64,000 bases of DNA from Myceligenerans pegani (GTDB taxonomy: Bacteria; Actinomycetota; Actinomycetes; Actinomycetales; Cellulomonadaceae). Both the position numbers and the translations under genes were made by a program. Each line of letters begins with the position of its first letter. Positions within the stretch are counted from its first letter, which is position 1. The notes below the pieces were generated by a model that was given only the letters and a program-made list of their open reading frames with translations, had not been told where the DNA came from and ran no database searches. The stretch is from NCBI RefSeq assembly GCF_014892515.1, contig NZ_JADBGR010000107.1, positions 216,759-280,758 on the forward strand. The letters are read 5' to 3'. Positions 33,482 through 43,235 of this stretch are shown here, in pieces.

Positions 33482-34806
33482 TGCTGTACCTGCCTCTCGT
33501 ACATTCGCACACCGGTAGCAAGGGCTTCCTCGGCGCCGATCTGGCCGTTGATCGCACGCAGGATCGGCCCGCCGAGGCTGTCCCGCAGCACCGATGCCCC
33601 CGCGGCCTGGTAGAAGATCGGCATGTCCTGCGCTGCTGCCGCGTAGATCTCGAAGACCCGCTGGCCTCCGAGGTAGTCGTCGCTGATCTGCTGAAAGCTC
33701 GGTGACTGGTACAGGTCGACGAGCGTCGGCAGGTACGCGCCGGCGTGATAGCGGGCGAGCTGGCCCTCTTCACTCAGGTAGGCCCGCTGCAGCAGGTCGG
33801 TCGCGGCGTCGGTCAGCGGCTGGTCCTTGAGCACCGCGAACGCCGTCCCGCCCAGGGTCGACCCGATGTGGCCGCCGCCGGCGAACTTGGGAATGGTGCG
33901 CGCCCGCCAGCGCCCCGACTGGTCCGGAACGTTCGCCTGCAGCCCGTAGACCTCGTACCAGTTGGGCATCACGGTCGCGATCAGCTGGCTCTCCTTCAGC
34001 GCTGCCGCCGCTGCGCCGCCGTACGGGTCGGACAGCGCGAGGAACGCGCCGGAGCGTACGCCTGCGGCCATGAGCTCCAGCACCTCGACGGACTCGTCCG
34101 ACACGACCGTGAGGTTGCCGTCGGCGTCGTACAGGCTGCCGCCGCGCTGCAGGAGCATCTGGACGAATCCATTGACGATGGAGCCGTTGTCGCCGTTGGC
34201 GACCATCCCGACGGCCTGTCCGGTGTCCGCCGCGATGCCCGCGCCGATCTCGAGCAGTTCTTCCCAGGTGCCGACGTCGTCCGGGATGCCGAGCTGTTCG
34301 AACAGGTCCGCGCGGTAGAACATCACGGAGACCGAGTTGTCCGACTCAAGGGCGTAGACCTTCCCGTCGACGGAGTACGGCTGGGTCTTGAGGAGCCGAT
34401 CACCCAGCGGCTCGGTCAGGGAGGTGAGGTCGACGAACAGGTTCTCGGCGATGTCGGCCCGCATGACCCGGGGGAACTGGTCGATCACCAGGCCGGCAAG
34501 CTGCGGGAGCGGGCGCTGTGCCACGGCTTGGGTGATGAGCCGCGACACGATGTCCGCCGGGGCGATGGAGGTCACGTCGATGCCGAAGCTCCACGCGCTC
34601 CCCCCGACCAGTGCGGCGTCGGTTGCAGCGCTGGTGAAGAACGTCGCGTACCCGGGGTCGTGCGTCCACAGATCGAGGAGCGCGTCGCCGGACGACACCG
34701 GGGTGCCGCTGCCCGGCGTCGTGCAGGCGGCCAAGGCTCCCCCGCCGACGATCCCGAACCCTGCAAGACCGAGCACCTTGAGCAGGTCGCGCCTGTTCAG
34801 CTCCAT
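33478..34806 (-). CDS. Sugar ABC transporter substrate-binding lipoprotein
   Basis: 442-residue extracellular solute-binding protein, family 1. The N-terminus combines a Tat motif (NRRDLLKVLGLAGFG) with a lipobox (ALAAC, acylated Cys about residue 28), so it is probably exported folded and tethered outside the membrane. The periplasmic-binding fold follows, with typical segments DGKVYALESDNSVSVMFYRADLF and GTWEELLEIGAGIAADTG. ATG at 34806 overlaps the upstream GH35 gene by 10 bp. Ligand probably a galactoside or related oligosaccharide, judged by the operon. Confidence 0.94.
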   Translation of the reverse strand: MELNRRDLLKVLGLAGFGIVGGGALAACTTPGSGTPVSSGDALLDLWTHDPGYATFFTSAATDAALVGGSAWSFGIDVTSIAPADIVSRLITQAVAQRPLPQLAGLVIDQFPRVMRADIAENLFVDLTSLTEPLGDRLLKTQPYSVDGKVYALESDNSVSVMFYRADLFEQLGIPDDVGTWEELLEIGAGIAADTGQAVGMVANGDNGSIVNGFVQMLLQRGGSLYDADGNLTVVSDESVEVLELMAAGVRSGAFLALSDPYGGAAAAALKESQLIATVMPNWYEVYGLQANVPDQSGRWRARTIPKFAGGGHIGSTLGGTAFAVLKDQPLTDAATDLLQRAYLSEEGQLARYHAGAYLPTLVDLYQSPSFQQISDDYLGGQRVFEIYAAAAQDMPIFYQAAGASVLRDSLGGPILRAINGQIGAEEALATGVRMYERQVQQ

Positions 34807-37196
34807 CGCCGGCTCGCCTCCTCGGCAACGAGAACTACCTTGGCGACGCGCACGATCTCGACCGAGGGCACCGTGATGCCCTCGGGGACATCGCGCACCG
34901 ACGGGTCCACCCAGACTCCGGTGTCGTCGCACCAGGGCAGCAGCTCGAGCGTCACCCCGTCCCGAGCGGCCTGCTCGCGCCACGGTGTCAGGTCCAGGTC
35001 CCAGGTCCGTCCGTGCCAGAAGTGGTCGCTGACCACCTCGCGGCCGATCAGCGCCCGGCCGATGTCGCCCGTCCAGGTGATCCGCATGAGGGCGCGGTCG
35101 ACGCCGGCCACGAGCTCGCCCGGCACGTCGAGCTCGACCCGCGCCGCGCCGGAGAAGTCCCGCGGCGCGCTGAGGCGGCCCATCGGGCCGCCCCGCGCGG
35201 GCTCAGGTGGTGCGGCAGCATGTGGTTGGAGTCCGCTCGCCAGCAGGCGCCGTCCTGCGTTGGTCCTGACCGTCCACGTCCTCCAGGGCGCCGCCACCGC
35301 GCTAGCCACGAGGACCTCGGCGTCCTCGGACGTCAGCGACACCGGCGCAGGAAGGAGCGAAACGGTGACCGACTCGGTGTCCGGGTGGGCGACCAGGCCG
35401 CCGTCGACCCCGTACACGGGTGCGTCGGCCAGGACGAGCCGGTCTCGTCCGGCGATCTCCAGGCGATAGAGGTGGTTGGCTGTCTCCTCGTCGACGACCA
35501 GGACACGCACGCCCGGCAGCTCGACGAATGCGCCCGGTCCTGGGACGCCCACGAGGTCGACGACGGTGTGCCCGCCGTCGTGTCGCGCTGCCCCCACGCC
35601 GCGCACATCGACGTCACCTTCGAGGACCAGCTCGACCGGAACACCCTCCGTGGCGCTCAGGACGACGATCTCACCGGCGTCGTCGGCGACCCTGGTGACG
35701 AGCTGTGCCGTCGCGCTTCGCAGCACCAGCTCGTCGGTCAGCGGGTAGCGCAGCGGCCAGGCCACGGACACGCCCGCCGGTACGTCCGTCGGACGGGACG
35801 GGACGGTCACGACGGCGTCGTCCAGCTCGACGGTGACCTGTAGCCCGGGTTGCGGGTCGAGCGGGCGACGGGCCGGCTGGTAGGTCGTGAGGAAGAGATA
35901 GCCACGGTGTCCGTCGGAGCGGACCGACCAGCGCAGCTCGGACGGGTCCTCGCCGCCTCCGCCCACCGTGGTGCGCATGGCAGCCAGCTGTGAGCCATCG
36001 GTCGCGAGCCAGAGGTGCTGTCGGCGCAGGAGGTGGTGGTGTCGGCGCACCTGCCCGTGCTCGCCGACCGGCGCGTAGAAGTCGTAGCTGACGGTGGGGA
36101 CGTCGTTGGGGTACCCGGTGGCGTGCGACTCCTGCTCTGTGCCGTGGGCACCACGTCGTTGCGTTCCACCGGCGTACATGTAGTACCCCTGCCAGATGGA
36201 GCCGCTGCCGATCTTCGCCAGCGCGAGAGCGCCGACCTCCTCGGAGGTGACGAGGGGCCGACGGTGATAGGCCACGTGCATGCCGCTCCCGAGCTCGCAG
36301 GTGGCGAACGGCAGGGCTGCGTCGTCCTTGAGCCACACCGCCGAAGGGTCCAGCACGATGCCGTCCAGGGCCTCACGCAGGTCGGCACCGACAGTCAGGT
36401 CGTCACGGACCTCGCTGTAGCGGAAGTGGAAGGCCGCGAAATCTGGCCACTCCGTGGCCGAGTCCTCCCAGAATCCGTCCGTGTAGGCGCTGTACACCGG
36501 CAGCAGGGACCCGGGCACCTGGGCACCTCCCCAGCCCGTCGCCGTCCAGATCGGCACCCGCAGACCGAGGTCCTCGGCGATGGTGCGCAACGTCGCGAGG
36601 TGCTGTGGCTGGTCGTAGAGCTCGTTGTCCATCTGGGCGCCGACGACCGGTCCCCCTTCGGCATGCGTGAGCCCGGCCAGCTGGCCGATGATCTGCCCGT
36701 AGAACCGGCGCACCAGCTCGAGGTAGTCGGCGTCGTTCGTGCGCGTGGCCACGCCACGCTCGACGAGCCAGTCCGGGAAGCCGCCGTAGCGGGCCTCGCC
36801 GTGTGCCCACGGCCCCATGCGGACGATCACGTCCAGGCCGTGCCGTGCAGCAAGCTCGATGAACGCCCGGAGGTCGAGGCCGTCATGCCACCGGAACCGG
36901 CCCGGCTCCGGCTCGTGCGCCTGCCACAGGACGTAGGTGGCTACGGTGTCCAGACCACCGGCCCGGGCGTGCCCGAGTACCTCGGACCACCGGTCGCGCG
37001 GTAGCCGGGAGTAGTGGATCTCGCCGGTGATCGGGAACCACGGCTTGCCGGCCCGTTCGATCCACCCGCTGGTGATCTCGATCCGGTCGGAGGTGCCCTC
37101 AGGGTCGCCGAGCGGCAGATGACCTCGCCGGGGCGGGTGTGGCGCCTCGGCACGCAGCCGCTGAGCGGCGGGTGCCGGGTGAACGTCGATGTTCAT
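34797..37196 (-). CDS. GH35 beta-galactosidase
   Basis: 799-residue glycoside hydrolase family 35 enzyme. The N-terminal TIM barrel shows GEIHYSRLPRDRWSEVLGHA and GLDTVATYVLWQAHEPEPGRF. GAQMDNELY carries the acid/base Glu (about residue 192), and FATCELGSG the nucleophile Glu (about 301). Beta-rich accessory domains fill residues about 430-799. There is no signal peptide, so the enzyme is cytosolic and would cleave terminal beta-galactosyl residues after uptake. Second gene of the operon, 40 bp after the DUF5107 protein. Family secure; exact linkage not known. Confidence 0.93.
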   Translation of the reverse strand: MNIDVHPAPAAQRLRAEAPHPPRRGHLPLGDPEGTSDRIEITSGWIERAGKPWFPITGEIHYSRLPRDRWSEVLGHARAGGLDTVATYVLWQAHEPEPGRFRWHDGLDLRAFIELAARHGLDVIVRMGPWAHGEARYGGFPDWLVERGVATRTNDADYLELVRRFYGQIIGQLAGLTHAEGGPVVGAQMDNELYDQPQHLATLRTIAEDLGLRVPIWTATGWGGAQVPGSLLPVYSAYTDGFWEDSATEWPDFAAFHFRYSEVRDDLTVGADLREALDGIVLDPSAVWLKDDAALPFATCELGSGMHVAYHRRPLVTSEEVGALALAKIGSGSIWQGYYMYAGGTQRRGAHGTEQESHATGYPNDVPTVSYDFYAPVGEHGQVRRHHHLLRRQHLWLATDGSQLAAMRTTVGGGGEDPSELRWSVRSDGHRGYLFLTTYQPARRPLDPQPGLQVTVELDDAVVTVPSRPTDVPAGVSVAWPLRYPLTDELVLRSATAQLVTRVADDAGEIVVLSATEGVPVELVLEGDVDVRGVGAARHDGGHTVVDLVGVPGPGAFVELPGVRVLVVDEETANHLYRLEIAGRDRLVLADAPVYGVDGGLVAHPDTESVTVSLLPAPVSLTSEDAEVLVASAVAAPWRTWTVRTNAGRRLLASGLQPHAAAPPEPARGGPMGRLSAPRDFSGAARVELDVPGELVAGVDRALMRITWTGDIGRALIGREVVSDHFWHGRTWDLDLTPWREQAARDGVTLELLPWCDDTGVWVDPSVRDVPEGITVPSVEIVRVAKVVLVAEEASRRWS

Positions 37197-37236
37197 GTCT
37201 CTCCTTCGAGGGGTGCGATGCGGCAGGTCGGCGGCG

Positions 37237-40200
37237 TTACGCCGCTGGGACCAGAAGGGTGCGCGCTGATGTGTTCAACGCGTCCTTGTCGAGGACCTGA
37301 CGAGCGAGAGCCGCGGCTCCTTCCTGGTCGCCGTCGAGCGCGGCGAGCTGGGCGCGCAGCACCATGAGCCGGGTGTCGTGCGCGTCCTGCACGTCTTGCG
37401 TGAACAGCAGCAGAGTCGGGAGCGACGTCGCGAAGTAGTCGATCGTCGCCACGTGCTCGCTCCGCTCGGTGACGTACCGTGCGAAGTCGTCCCGGAGCCG
37501 GCGCGCGTCGTCGCTCCTGCCGAGCCGGCGAAGCGCGGTGACCGAGGCCGCGGTGCGCTCGGAAAAGGTCTGGACCTCCATGCCCTGGAAGTCGCCCTGC
37601 TGGTCTGCGGCGGTCGCCCAGGCGTCGTCCGCCTCGTCGGGTCGCCCGGCCGCGTGCAGTGCGTCACCGAGCAGGAGGTGAAGGTCTGCCGTGTTCGCCA
37701 GTGGATGACGTGCTTCGCCCAGCGACGTGACGGGCGACAGCGCGGCGGACGCGTACTCCAGTGCACGCTCGGCGGCTCCCTCGGCCAGCGCGCGGCGGCC
37801 GAGAGCGAGGTGGGCTTCGTCCCAGGCACCGAGCACGCGGCCCTCGCCGCCTTCCCACGGCTGGAACGAGCGTCCCGTCAGGATGCCGAGGGCGTCCGCC
37901 GGCCGGCCCAGTGCGGTGAGCAGCTCGGCGAGCTGCACCGAGAGATCGTCGCGGGATGCCACGAGGTCGGGCCGCTCCAGGAGCGTGGCTGCGCGTTCGG
38001 CGGGTGCAGTGCCTCGTCGCCCTTCGAGCTGGTCGGACTCGTAGAGCAGACGAGCGTCATCCGGTGCGACGGCGCGAGCCTGTGCGTAGTACTCCGCGGC
38101 CCGGTCGGCGTCATCCAGCACGTTGTAGGCAGCCATGCCCAGGTTGCGCAGCACCACGGAGTCGTTCGTGTCGCGGGAGGCGGAGGCCTCCCAGGCGGCG
38201 ATGGCCTCCTTGTGCCGCCCTGCCGCGTACAGCCAGTGCCCGGCGAGTCCTGCCACGAGGGGGTTGTCAGGCCACGCCTCGCGCAGCCGTTCGAGCATGT
38301 CGTTGTCGCTCGCCGCGGGGAAGCACCACGTCCTGAGGACCTGGGCCGCCCGCTCGAGAGCGGACTCGGCGGCCTTTCGATCACCGCGACGAAGTTCGAG
38401 GTCAGCGCGGTGCAGCAGCGCGAGCGGGGCCACGTTGCGCTGTCCGGGCACCATCGGCAGCTCGGTGGCGCGTTCAAGGAGCTCGATCGCGTGCTCCGTC
38501 TCCCCCACCGAGGCGTGTTCCAGGGCGATGTCGAGCGTGATCGTGGGGTCGCTCAGGGGTTCCGCGTCCTGGCCGAGGAGGGTGGCGAGGTCACGCGCCC
38601 AGGCGTCGAGCGGGTCCTCGGTGAGGGTGCCGCGCACGAGGTCGCGCGCCGCATCTCGGTTCCCGGACCTCAGCGCCGCGACCGCAGCGAGGTTGCGGGC
38701 CTGCACATGAGAGGGGGCGCGGCGCAGCAGTGCCGCGAGATCCTCGGCAGCCGCCGCGTTGCGCCCGGCGGTGAGATCGAGGCGAGCGGTCGCGACGGCG
38801 GCGGCCTCCGACCAGGTCCGGTCCCACAGTGCCGTCGCGAACGCTTCCCGTGCCTCGGCATGGCGGCCTTGTCGGGCAAGGACGAGGCCCAGGCGGTAGT
38901 GGGCCTCGGCATCACGCGGATTGAGGTTCCGCCGGGTGACGCGAGCGGTCGCGGTGCACAGCAGCCGCTCTGCGTCCCCGAGACGCCCGTCGTGCATTCG
39001 CCGTGCCGCCAGCGCAGTGGCGCACCGCGCGTCGTGCGGGTCACGCCGGAGCGCTTCGAGCCAGTAAGGCTCGGGTGAACGCGTCGCGTGCCGATACTGC
39101 TCGAGGTGCAGCCCCGTGACGTAGAGCTCGTCGACGGACTCGATCTCGTCCGGCGCGAGCGGTTCGGTCGCCGGATCGGGCAAGGCACCCTCGGACGAGA
39201 CCACCCGGCGTGGATGCCACGTCACCAGGGTGACTCCCTCGTGCTCGACAACCAGCTCACAAGCAGTGGGCTCGATGCCCGGTGCTCCGGACAGATCTCG
39301 GACGAGAGGAGCACCCGGTGCGAGGTCGGCCCGTTCGTCGAGCAGCACCTGGCCCGCTGCGCGCAGCACGACCCGGGCCCCAGGTCGTGGTGACGTGACC
39401 GCGACACCTACCCGCACCAGCTCGCCGGCACTCACGTCCAGGCGCACTGCTGCATCACGTGTGGCCTGGTGGACCGGGCCGATGTCCTGAATCGGGTACC
39501 AGTACTGGGAGAAGGACTTCGTCTCGCCCGGCCGCAGGAACGCGAAGTCGGGCTGGTTGTCGGTGTAGACGCCGGCCATGAGCTCGACGTAAGGACCGTT
39601 CGTGTCCGTCAGATGGGCATCCCATGCCCAGCCGAACGGAGCGTTGCCCCAGGTCCACATCTTCTTGCCCGGCGCGATGCGGTGATCGGCCCAGTGCACG
39701 AACCCCGCCGCTGCGCCGTGGTCGTAGCCCCCGAAGAAGTCGTCCTGCGTACCGAGGCACATGTACGACGTGGGCACGGGGATGTTCCGGTACCAGTCGA
39801 GCCGGTCACCGTCCGGACGCTCCGCGGTGCGCTGCGCCGAGTAGTCGAAGCCGTAGTACCGGTCCGATGCCGCGGGGAAGGTCGTCACGGCCCGCTTGGC
39901 ATGATCCGCGACGAACGTCACGTCGGTCGGAAAGAACGACTGGTAGTCGTCGTTCACGGCGGCGGCGACGTTCGCCCACCACAGGAAGGTCTGCACGTCG
40001 TCGGTGCGATTGACGAGGTGACCGCGGGCCTCGACGAGCGCGCTGTGCGGTGCGAGGCGGATCCCGTGCATGCCCCGCATACGCCGGAACGGGTCATGGT
40101 CGGAGCACCAGACCGTCACCGAGCCGTCAGGCGCCTCCTCGATCCGTGTCTCCGTCGGCAGGTAGGTCGCCGGCCGGTGGTGCTGTGGCCAGTTGAACTC

Positions 40201-40599
40201 CACGCCACCTGAGATCCACGGGCCCAGGAGCCCGACGAGGGCCGGCTTGATGACGTCGTTGCGGTAGAAGAAGTCGTAGCCACACGTGCGGTCGAGACCG
40301 ACATGGATGCGCCCACCCAGCTCAGGCAGGATCATCAGGCGCACATAGTCGTTCTCCATATGGATCGCGTCCCACGACCGCGGCTTCTTCTCCTGCGCCA
40401 CGCGGTCGATGAACGGCATCGGGTACACCGCTCCCGAGGACCCCTGGTAGACACGCTGGTCGAGGTAGGCGGGGTAGCGGTCCGGTTCGCCGACGTCATA
40501 GGTGTCGATCGAGACGGGCTCTCGCCACACGCGCACAGGGCGGGCGGCGATCTCGTCCGGGACGGGCGGAAGGACGATCCGCGACTCTGCAGAGGGCAT
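37237..40599 (-). CDS. DUF5107 domain protein with C-terminal TPR array
   Basis: 1120 residues. The N-terminal DUF5107 domain (about 40-420) includes NDYVRLMILPELGGRIHVGLD, GGVEFNWPQHHRP and KKMWTWGNAPFGWAWDAHLTD, a beta-sandwich-like sugar-binding fold reminiscent of aldose epimerases and glycan-processing enzymes. Residues about 480-1120 are tetratricopeptide repeats (AEAHYRLGLVLARQGRHAEAREAF and similar, many copies). No signal peptide. It is the first gene of the carbohydrate operon, divergent from an AraC regulator whose likely site is at 40635-40648. Activity unknown; association with glycosidase loci implies glycan binding or processing. Confidence 0.9.
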   Translation of the reverse strand: MPSAESRIVLPPVPDEIAARPVRVWREPVSIDTYDVGEPDRYPAYLDQRVYQGSSGAVYPMPFIDRVAQEKKPRSWDAIHMENDYVRLMILPELGGRIHVGLDRTCGYDFFYRNDVIKPALVGLLGPWISGGVEFNWPQHHRPATYLPTETRIEEAPDGSVTVWCSDHDPFRRMRGMHGIRLAPHSALVEARGHLVNRTDDVQTFLWWANVAAAVNDDYQSFFPTDVTFVADHAKRAVTTFPAASDRYYGFDYSAQRTAERPDGDRLDWYRNIPVPTSYMCLGTQDDFFGGYDHGAAAGFVHWADHRIAPGKKMWTWGNAPFGWAWDAHLTDTNGPYVELMAGVYTDNQPDFAFLRPGETKSFSQYWYPIQDIGPVHQATRDAAVRLDVSAGELVRVGVAVTSPRPGARVVLRAAGQVLLDERADLAPGAPLVRDLSGAPGIEPTACELVVEHEGVTLVTWHPRRVVSSEGALPDPATEPLAPDEIESVDELYVTGLHLEQYRHATRSPEPYWLEALRRDPHDARCATALAARRMHDGRLGDAERLLCTATARVTRRNLNPRDAEAHYRLGLVLARQGRHAEAREAFATALWDRTWSEAAAVATARLDLTAGRNAAAAEDLAALLRRAPSHVQARNLAAVAALRSGNRDAARDLVRGTLTEDPLDAWARDLATLLGQDAEPLSDPTITLDIALEHASVGETEHAIELLERATELPMVPGQRNVAPLALLHRADLELRRGDRKAAESALERAAQVLRTWCFPAASDNDMLERLREAWPDNPLVAGLAGHWLYAAGRHKEAIAAWEASASRDTNDSVVLRNLGMAAYNVLDDADRAAEYYAQARAVAPDDARLLYESDQLEGRRGTAPAERAATLLERPDLVASRDDLSVQLAELLTALGRPADALGILTGRSFQPWEGGEGRVLGAWDEAHLALGRRALAEGAAERALEYASAALSPVTSLGEARHPLANTADLHLLLGDALHAAGRPDEADDAWATAADQQGDFQGMEVQTFSERTAASVTALRRLGRSDDARRLRDDFARYVTERSEHVATIDYFATSLPTLLLFTQDVQDAHDTRLMVLRAQLAALDGDQEGAAALARQVLDKDALNTSARTLLVPAA

Positions 40600-40634
40600 G
40601 TGTCGAACCTAGGTCGGCTTGACCGTCGCTGACG

Positions 40635-40648
40635 ATGGAAGTTTCCAT
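40635..40648. promoter_or_regulatory. Palindrome at divergent AraC/DUF5107 promoter
   Basis: ATGGAA-GT-TTCCAT, perfect 6-2-6 dyad. On the DUF5107 side it lies about 36-49 bp upstream of the start codon, next to where the -35 region would be, as an AraC-type activator site would. It coincides with the earliest candidate start of the AraC gene. Confidence 0.5.
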
Positions 40649-41546
40649 GGCCTCCATGGACGAAACGACGGTCATCGAAGAGCTGGTGCTCCGGGACGGA
40701 TTCGCGGGCCAGCGCATGTTCGTCGTCCCGCGGCCCACGGTCCACGCGGCACTCGAACGGCCCGTGACCAGCCGTCTCCTGGTCACCGACGCCGGATTGT
40801 TCCCCCACGCGGCGCACCACGGACGACTGCGAGAGGGCGGCACGAGTCAGCACATCCTGATGCTCTGCACCGGCGGCGCGGGCTGGTGCCGGACACCCGA
40901 TGGACGGTTCGCCGTGCAACGCGGCGACGCGGTCCTCCTGCCCGCCGACGTCCCTCACGAGTACGCGGCATCCGAGGACGACCCGTGGACGTTGTGGTGG
41001 CTGCACTTCATGGGCCTGGACTCCGCGGAGCTGGTGCACGCGGCACATCAGGCCGCCGGCGGTCCGCTCTCCCACCTGCGCGACCCGACACCCGTCGCCG
41101 GCCTCATCTCACAGGTCATCGACGCCCTCGACTTCGGCACCGCCGGAGGTCTTGTCCGAGCCACCGGCGCTGCGTGGAACGCACTGACACACCTGATCGC
41201 GACAGGTCGCCGCACCCCGGGTTTCGCCCTGAGCCCTGTCGAGCAGGCCATCGAACACCTCCGTGCCACGACCCCGCAACGCACCTCGGTCGAAGCACTG
41301 GCCGCAATGGTCGGACTCAGCCCTTCCCAGCTCAACGCCGTCTTCCGGCAGCAGGTCGGCGTACCACCGTTGCGCTACCAGAGTGACCTACGCATGGCTC
41401 GAGCACGCGAACTCCTGGACAGCACGGAGCTCACGGTCGCGGCCATCGCGTCCCGGTGCGGCTATGACGACCCGCTCTATTTCTCCCGCCAGTTCACCCG
41501 GACCCATGGTCTGGCACCCACGAGCTACCGGGCGAGGCTCAAGTGA
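40635..41546 (+). CDS. AraC family regulator of carbohydrate operon
   Basis: 303 residues as called (ATG 40635; ATG at 40647 and 40656 also in frame, none with a good SD). The N-terminal cupin domain senses sugar (about 60-120; GAGWCRTPDGRFAVQRGDAVLLPADVPHEY). The C-terminal double HTH (about 205-300) reads SVEALAAMVGLSPSQLNAVFRQQVG and VAAIASRCGYDDPLYFSRQFTRTHG. Divergent from the DUF5107/GH35/ABC operon with only 35 bp between starts. The palindrome at 40635-40648 favours a start downstream of it. Predicted activator of the operon. Confidence 0.92.
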   Translation: MEVSMASMDETTVIEELVLRDGFAGQRMFVVPRPTVHAALERPVTSRLLVTDAGLFPHAAHHGRLREGGTSQHILMLCTGGAGWCRTPDGRFAVQRGDAVLLPADVPHEYAASEDDPWTLWWLHFMGLDSAELVHAAHQAAGGPLSHLRDPTPVAGLISQVIDALDFGTAGGLVRATGAAWNALTHLIATGRRTPGFALSPVEQAIEHLRATTPQRTSVEALAAMVGLSPSQLNAVFRQQVGVPPLRYQSDLRMARARELLDSTELTVAAIASRCGYDDPLYFSRQFTRTHGLAPTSYRARLK

Positions 41547-41604
41547 GTTCACGACCCGTAGTACCTATCGACATGACGGCGCCCACCCGCCTCCCGCCCC
41601 GTTT

Positions 41605-41633
41605 CAGGCTTCCCGGTCCCAGGCTTCCCGGTC
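41605..41633. repeat. Two 14-bp direct repeats
   Basis: CAGGCTTCCCGGTC occurs at 41605-41618 and again at 41620-41633, directly beyond the stop codon of the small HTH gene. No coding function; perhaps a replication-slippage duplication. Confidence 0.8.
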
Positions 41634-41861
41634 TCAGGCGTCGCGCGTCGGCTCGTCGTCGGGCTCGTGGCGGATCAGGTCGCCGGGCTGGCAGTCCAGC
41701 GCCGTGCACAGTGCGTCCAGGGTCGTAAACCGGACGGCCTTGGCACGCCCGTTCTTCAGGACCGCGAGGTTGGCCGGCGTGATCCCCACCCGCTCGGCGA
41801 GCTCACCCACCGACATCTTGCGCCGCGCGAGCATGACGTCGATGTCGATGACGATCGCCAT
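41634..41861 (-). CDS. Small XRE-family HTH protein
   Basis: 75 residues, almost entirely a Cro/C1-type HTH: MLARRKMSVGELAERVGITPANLAVLKNGRAKAVRFTTLDALCTALDC, then an acidic tail. The type (YozG-like, GRAKAVRF recognition segment) is often paired with a DUF2975 membrane protein, but no such gene is adjacent here. ATG at 41861. Target unknown. Confidence 0.9.
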   Translation of the reverse strand: MAIVIDIDVMLARRKMSVGELAERVGITPANLAVLKNGRAKAVRFTTLDALCTALDCQPGDLIRHEPDDEPTRDA

Positions 41862-41963
41862 CGGACCTCCGCTCGATCGGTGATGCGCCGTAGCCGTGCC
41901 CGCTCGGGACAGTGAAGTATCCGGCCGTGGACCAGTGCCCGGGCGAGCCCGGCGCTGACCGGG

Positions 41964-43235
41964 TCAGCTGCGCGCCACCGTCCGCTCGATCACCGCGACG
42001 GCGTTCGCGACGCCGTTCTCCGCGCCGATCGTCGCGCCGAGTTCGGCGGCCCGGGCACGCATCGCCGGATCGGTGGCGGCCTGCCGGAGCGCGCCGGCGA
42101 GACGCTCGGCGGTGAGCCGGCGCTGCGGCACCGGCCCGGGCGCCACGCCCACGGCATGCATGCGGCGCCCCCAGTACGGCTGGTCAGCGATGAACGGACA
42201 CACGACCTGCGGCCGGCCGGAGGCGAGTGCCGCCGCGGTCGTGCCCCCGCCCCCGTGATGGACGACGGCGGCCGTCCGGGGAAAAAGCCAGTCGTGCGGC
42301 GCCTGGTCGAGGACGAGCACCCGATCGGCGTCGGCTCCGGCGTCGATGCCGCCCCATCCGGTGATGAGCACGACCCGGACGCCGGCCCGCCGGGCGGCTT
42401 CGACGACCGTCCGGCCGACACGCGCGGGCTGGGTCCCCGCCATGCTGCCGAAGCCAACGTACACGGGAGGCTCGCCGGCATCGAGGAACGCCCGGAGCCG
42501 CTCCGGCGGCGTCCAGTCCTCGGCGGCGGGCAGAAACCAGTAGCCGGTGGTGTGGACGCTGTCCTGGTACCGCGCACCGGCGGGCAGGGCGTGCGTGCTG
42601 AAGGCTTGCAGCACCGTGGCCGGACCGCCGTCCGGCCTGCGGAGGGCGTCGTTCTGGTGCGGCCGCCGGGGCAGCTCGAGGGTATCGCGCCGCCACTCCG
42701 TTCCGGCTCCGACCAGAGCGCGCAGGACCACGCGGTTCAGCCCGTAGCTGGCCCGGTTGAGCGCCCTCGGGATCGGGAACGGGACGAACGGGCTCGGGAC
42801 CGAGTCTGTCGGCACCCAGCCCGGCTGGAGACCGACCGCGACCGACGGGACGCCGAGCTTCTCCGCCAGGAACTGTCCCGGGGAGTTCACCGGATGGACC
42901 ACGACGTCGACGTCGTCGGCCGGGATCGCGGCGATCTCGTCGAACACCGTGCGCAGCTCGGTCTTCGCCTGCCGCATCAGCTTGATCGCGGTCAGCTTGC
43001 CGCGGATGCCGCGGTAGTTGTTCTCGATCGCCGCGCGGACCTCGGGGTCGTCCATGCCCTCGTTCATCGCGTCCGACAGAGGCACGTACGGGACGTGATA
43101 CGGCTCCGCCAACGACGCCGAGCCGGCCGGGCCCGCCAGCACGGCCCCGTGCCCGGCTCGTCGCAGGGCATGGGCCAGGGCGACGTACGGCTGGACGTCG
43201 CCGCGGGTGCCGTGGGTGAAGATCAGTGCCTTCAT
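41964..43235 (-). CDS. MGT-type UDP-glycosyltransferase
   Basis: 423-residue GT-B glycosyltransferase of the GT1/MGT family, which transfers a sugar from a nucleotide donor to small-molecule acceptors such as macrolides, flavonoids or sterols. N-terminal acceptor domain (FTHGTRGDVQPYVALAHALRRAGH). C-terminal donor domain with VYVGFGSMAG and the signature AVVHHGGGGTTAAALASGRPQVVCPFIADQPYWGRRM. ATG at 43235 overlaps the TetR stop (ATGA), so the regulator and enzyme are co-translated. Acceptor unknown; could be antibiotic inactivation or natural-product tailoring. Confidence 0.93.
   Translation of the reverse strand: MKALIFTHGTRGDVQPYVALAHALRRAGHGAVLAGPAGSASLAEPYHVPYVPLSDAMNEGMDDPEVRAAIENNYRGIRGKLTAIKLMRQAKTELRTVFDEIAAIPADDVDVVVHPVNSPGQFLAEKLGVPSVAVGLQPGWVPTDSVPSPFVPFPIPRALNRASYGLNRVVLRALVGAGTEWRRDTLELPRRPHQNDALRRPDGGPATVLQAFSTHALPAGARYQDSVHTTGYWFLPAAEDWTPPERLRAFLDAGEPPVYVGFGSMAGTQPARVGRTVVEAARRAGVRVVLITGWGGIDAGADADRVLVLDQAPHDWLFPRTAAVVHHGGGGTTAAALASGRPQVVCPFIADQPYWGRRMHAVGVAPGPVPQRRLTAERLAGALRQAATDPAMRARAAELGATIGAENGVANAVAVIERTVARS

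Noticed and set aside
37378-39078. 566-codon open frame on the plus strand
   Set aside because: Antisense to the TPR half of the DUF5107 protein, with no recognisable motif.
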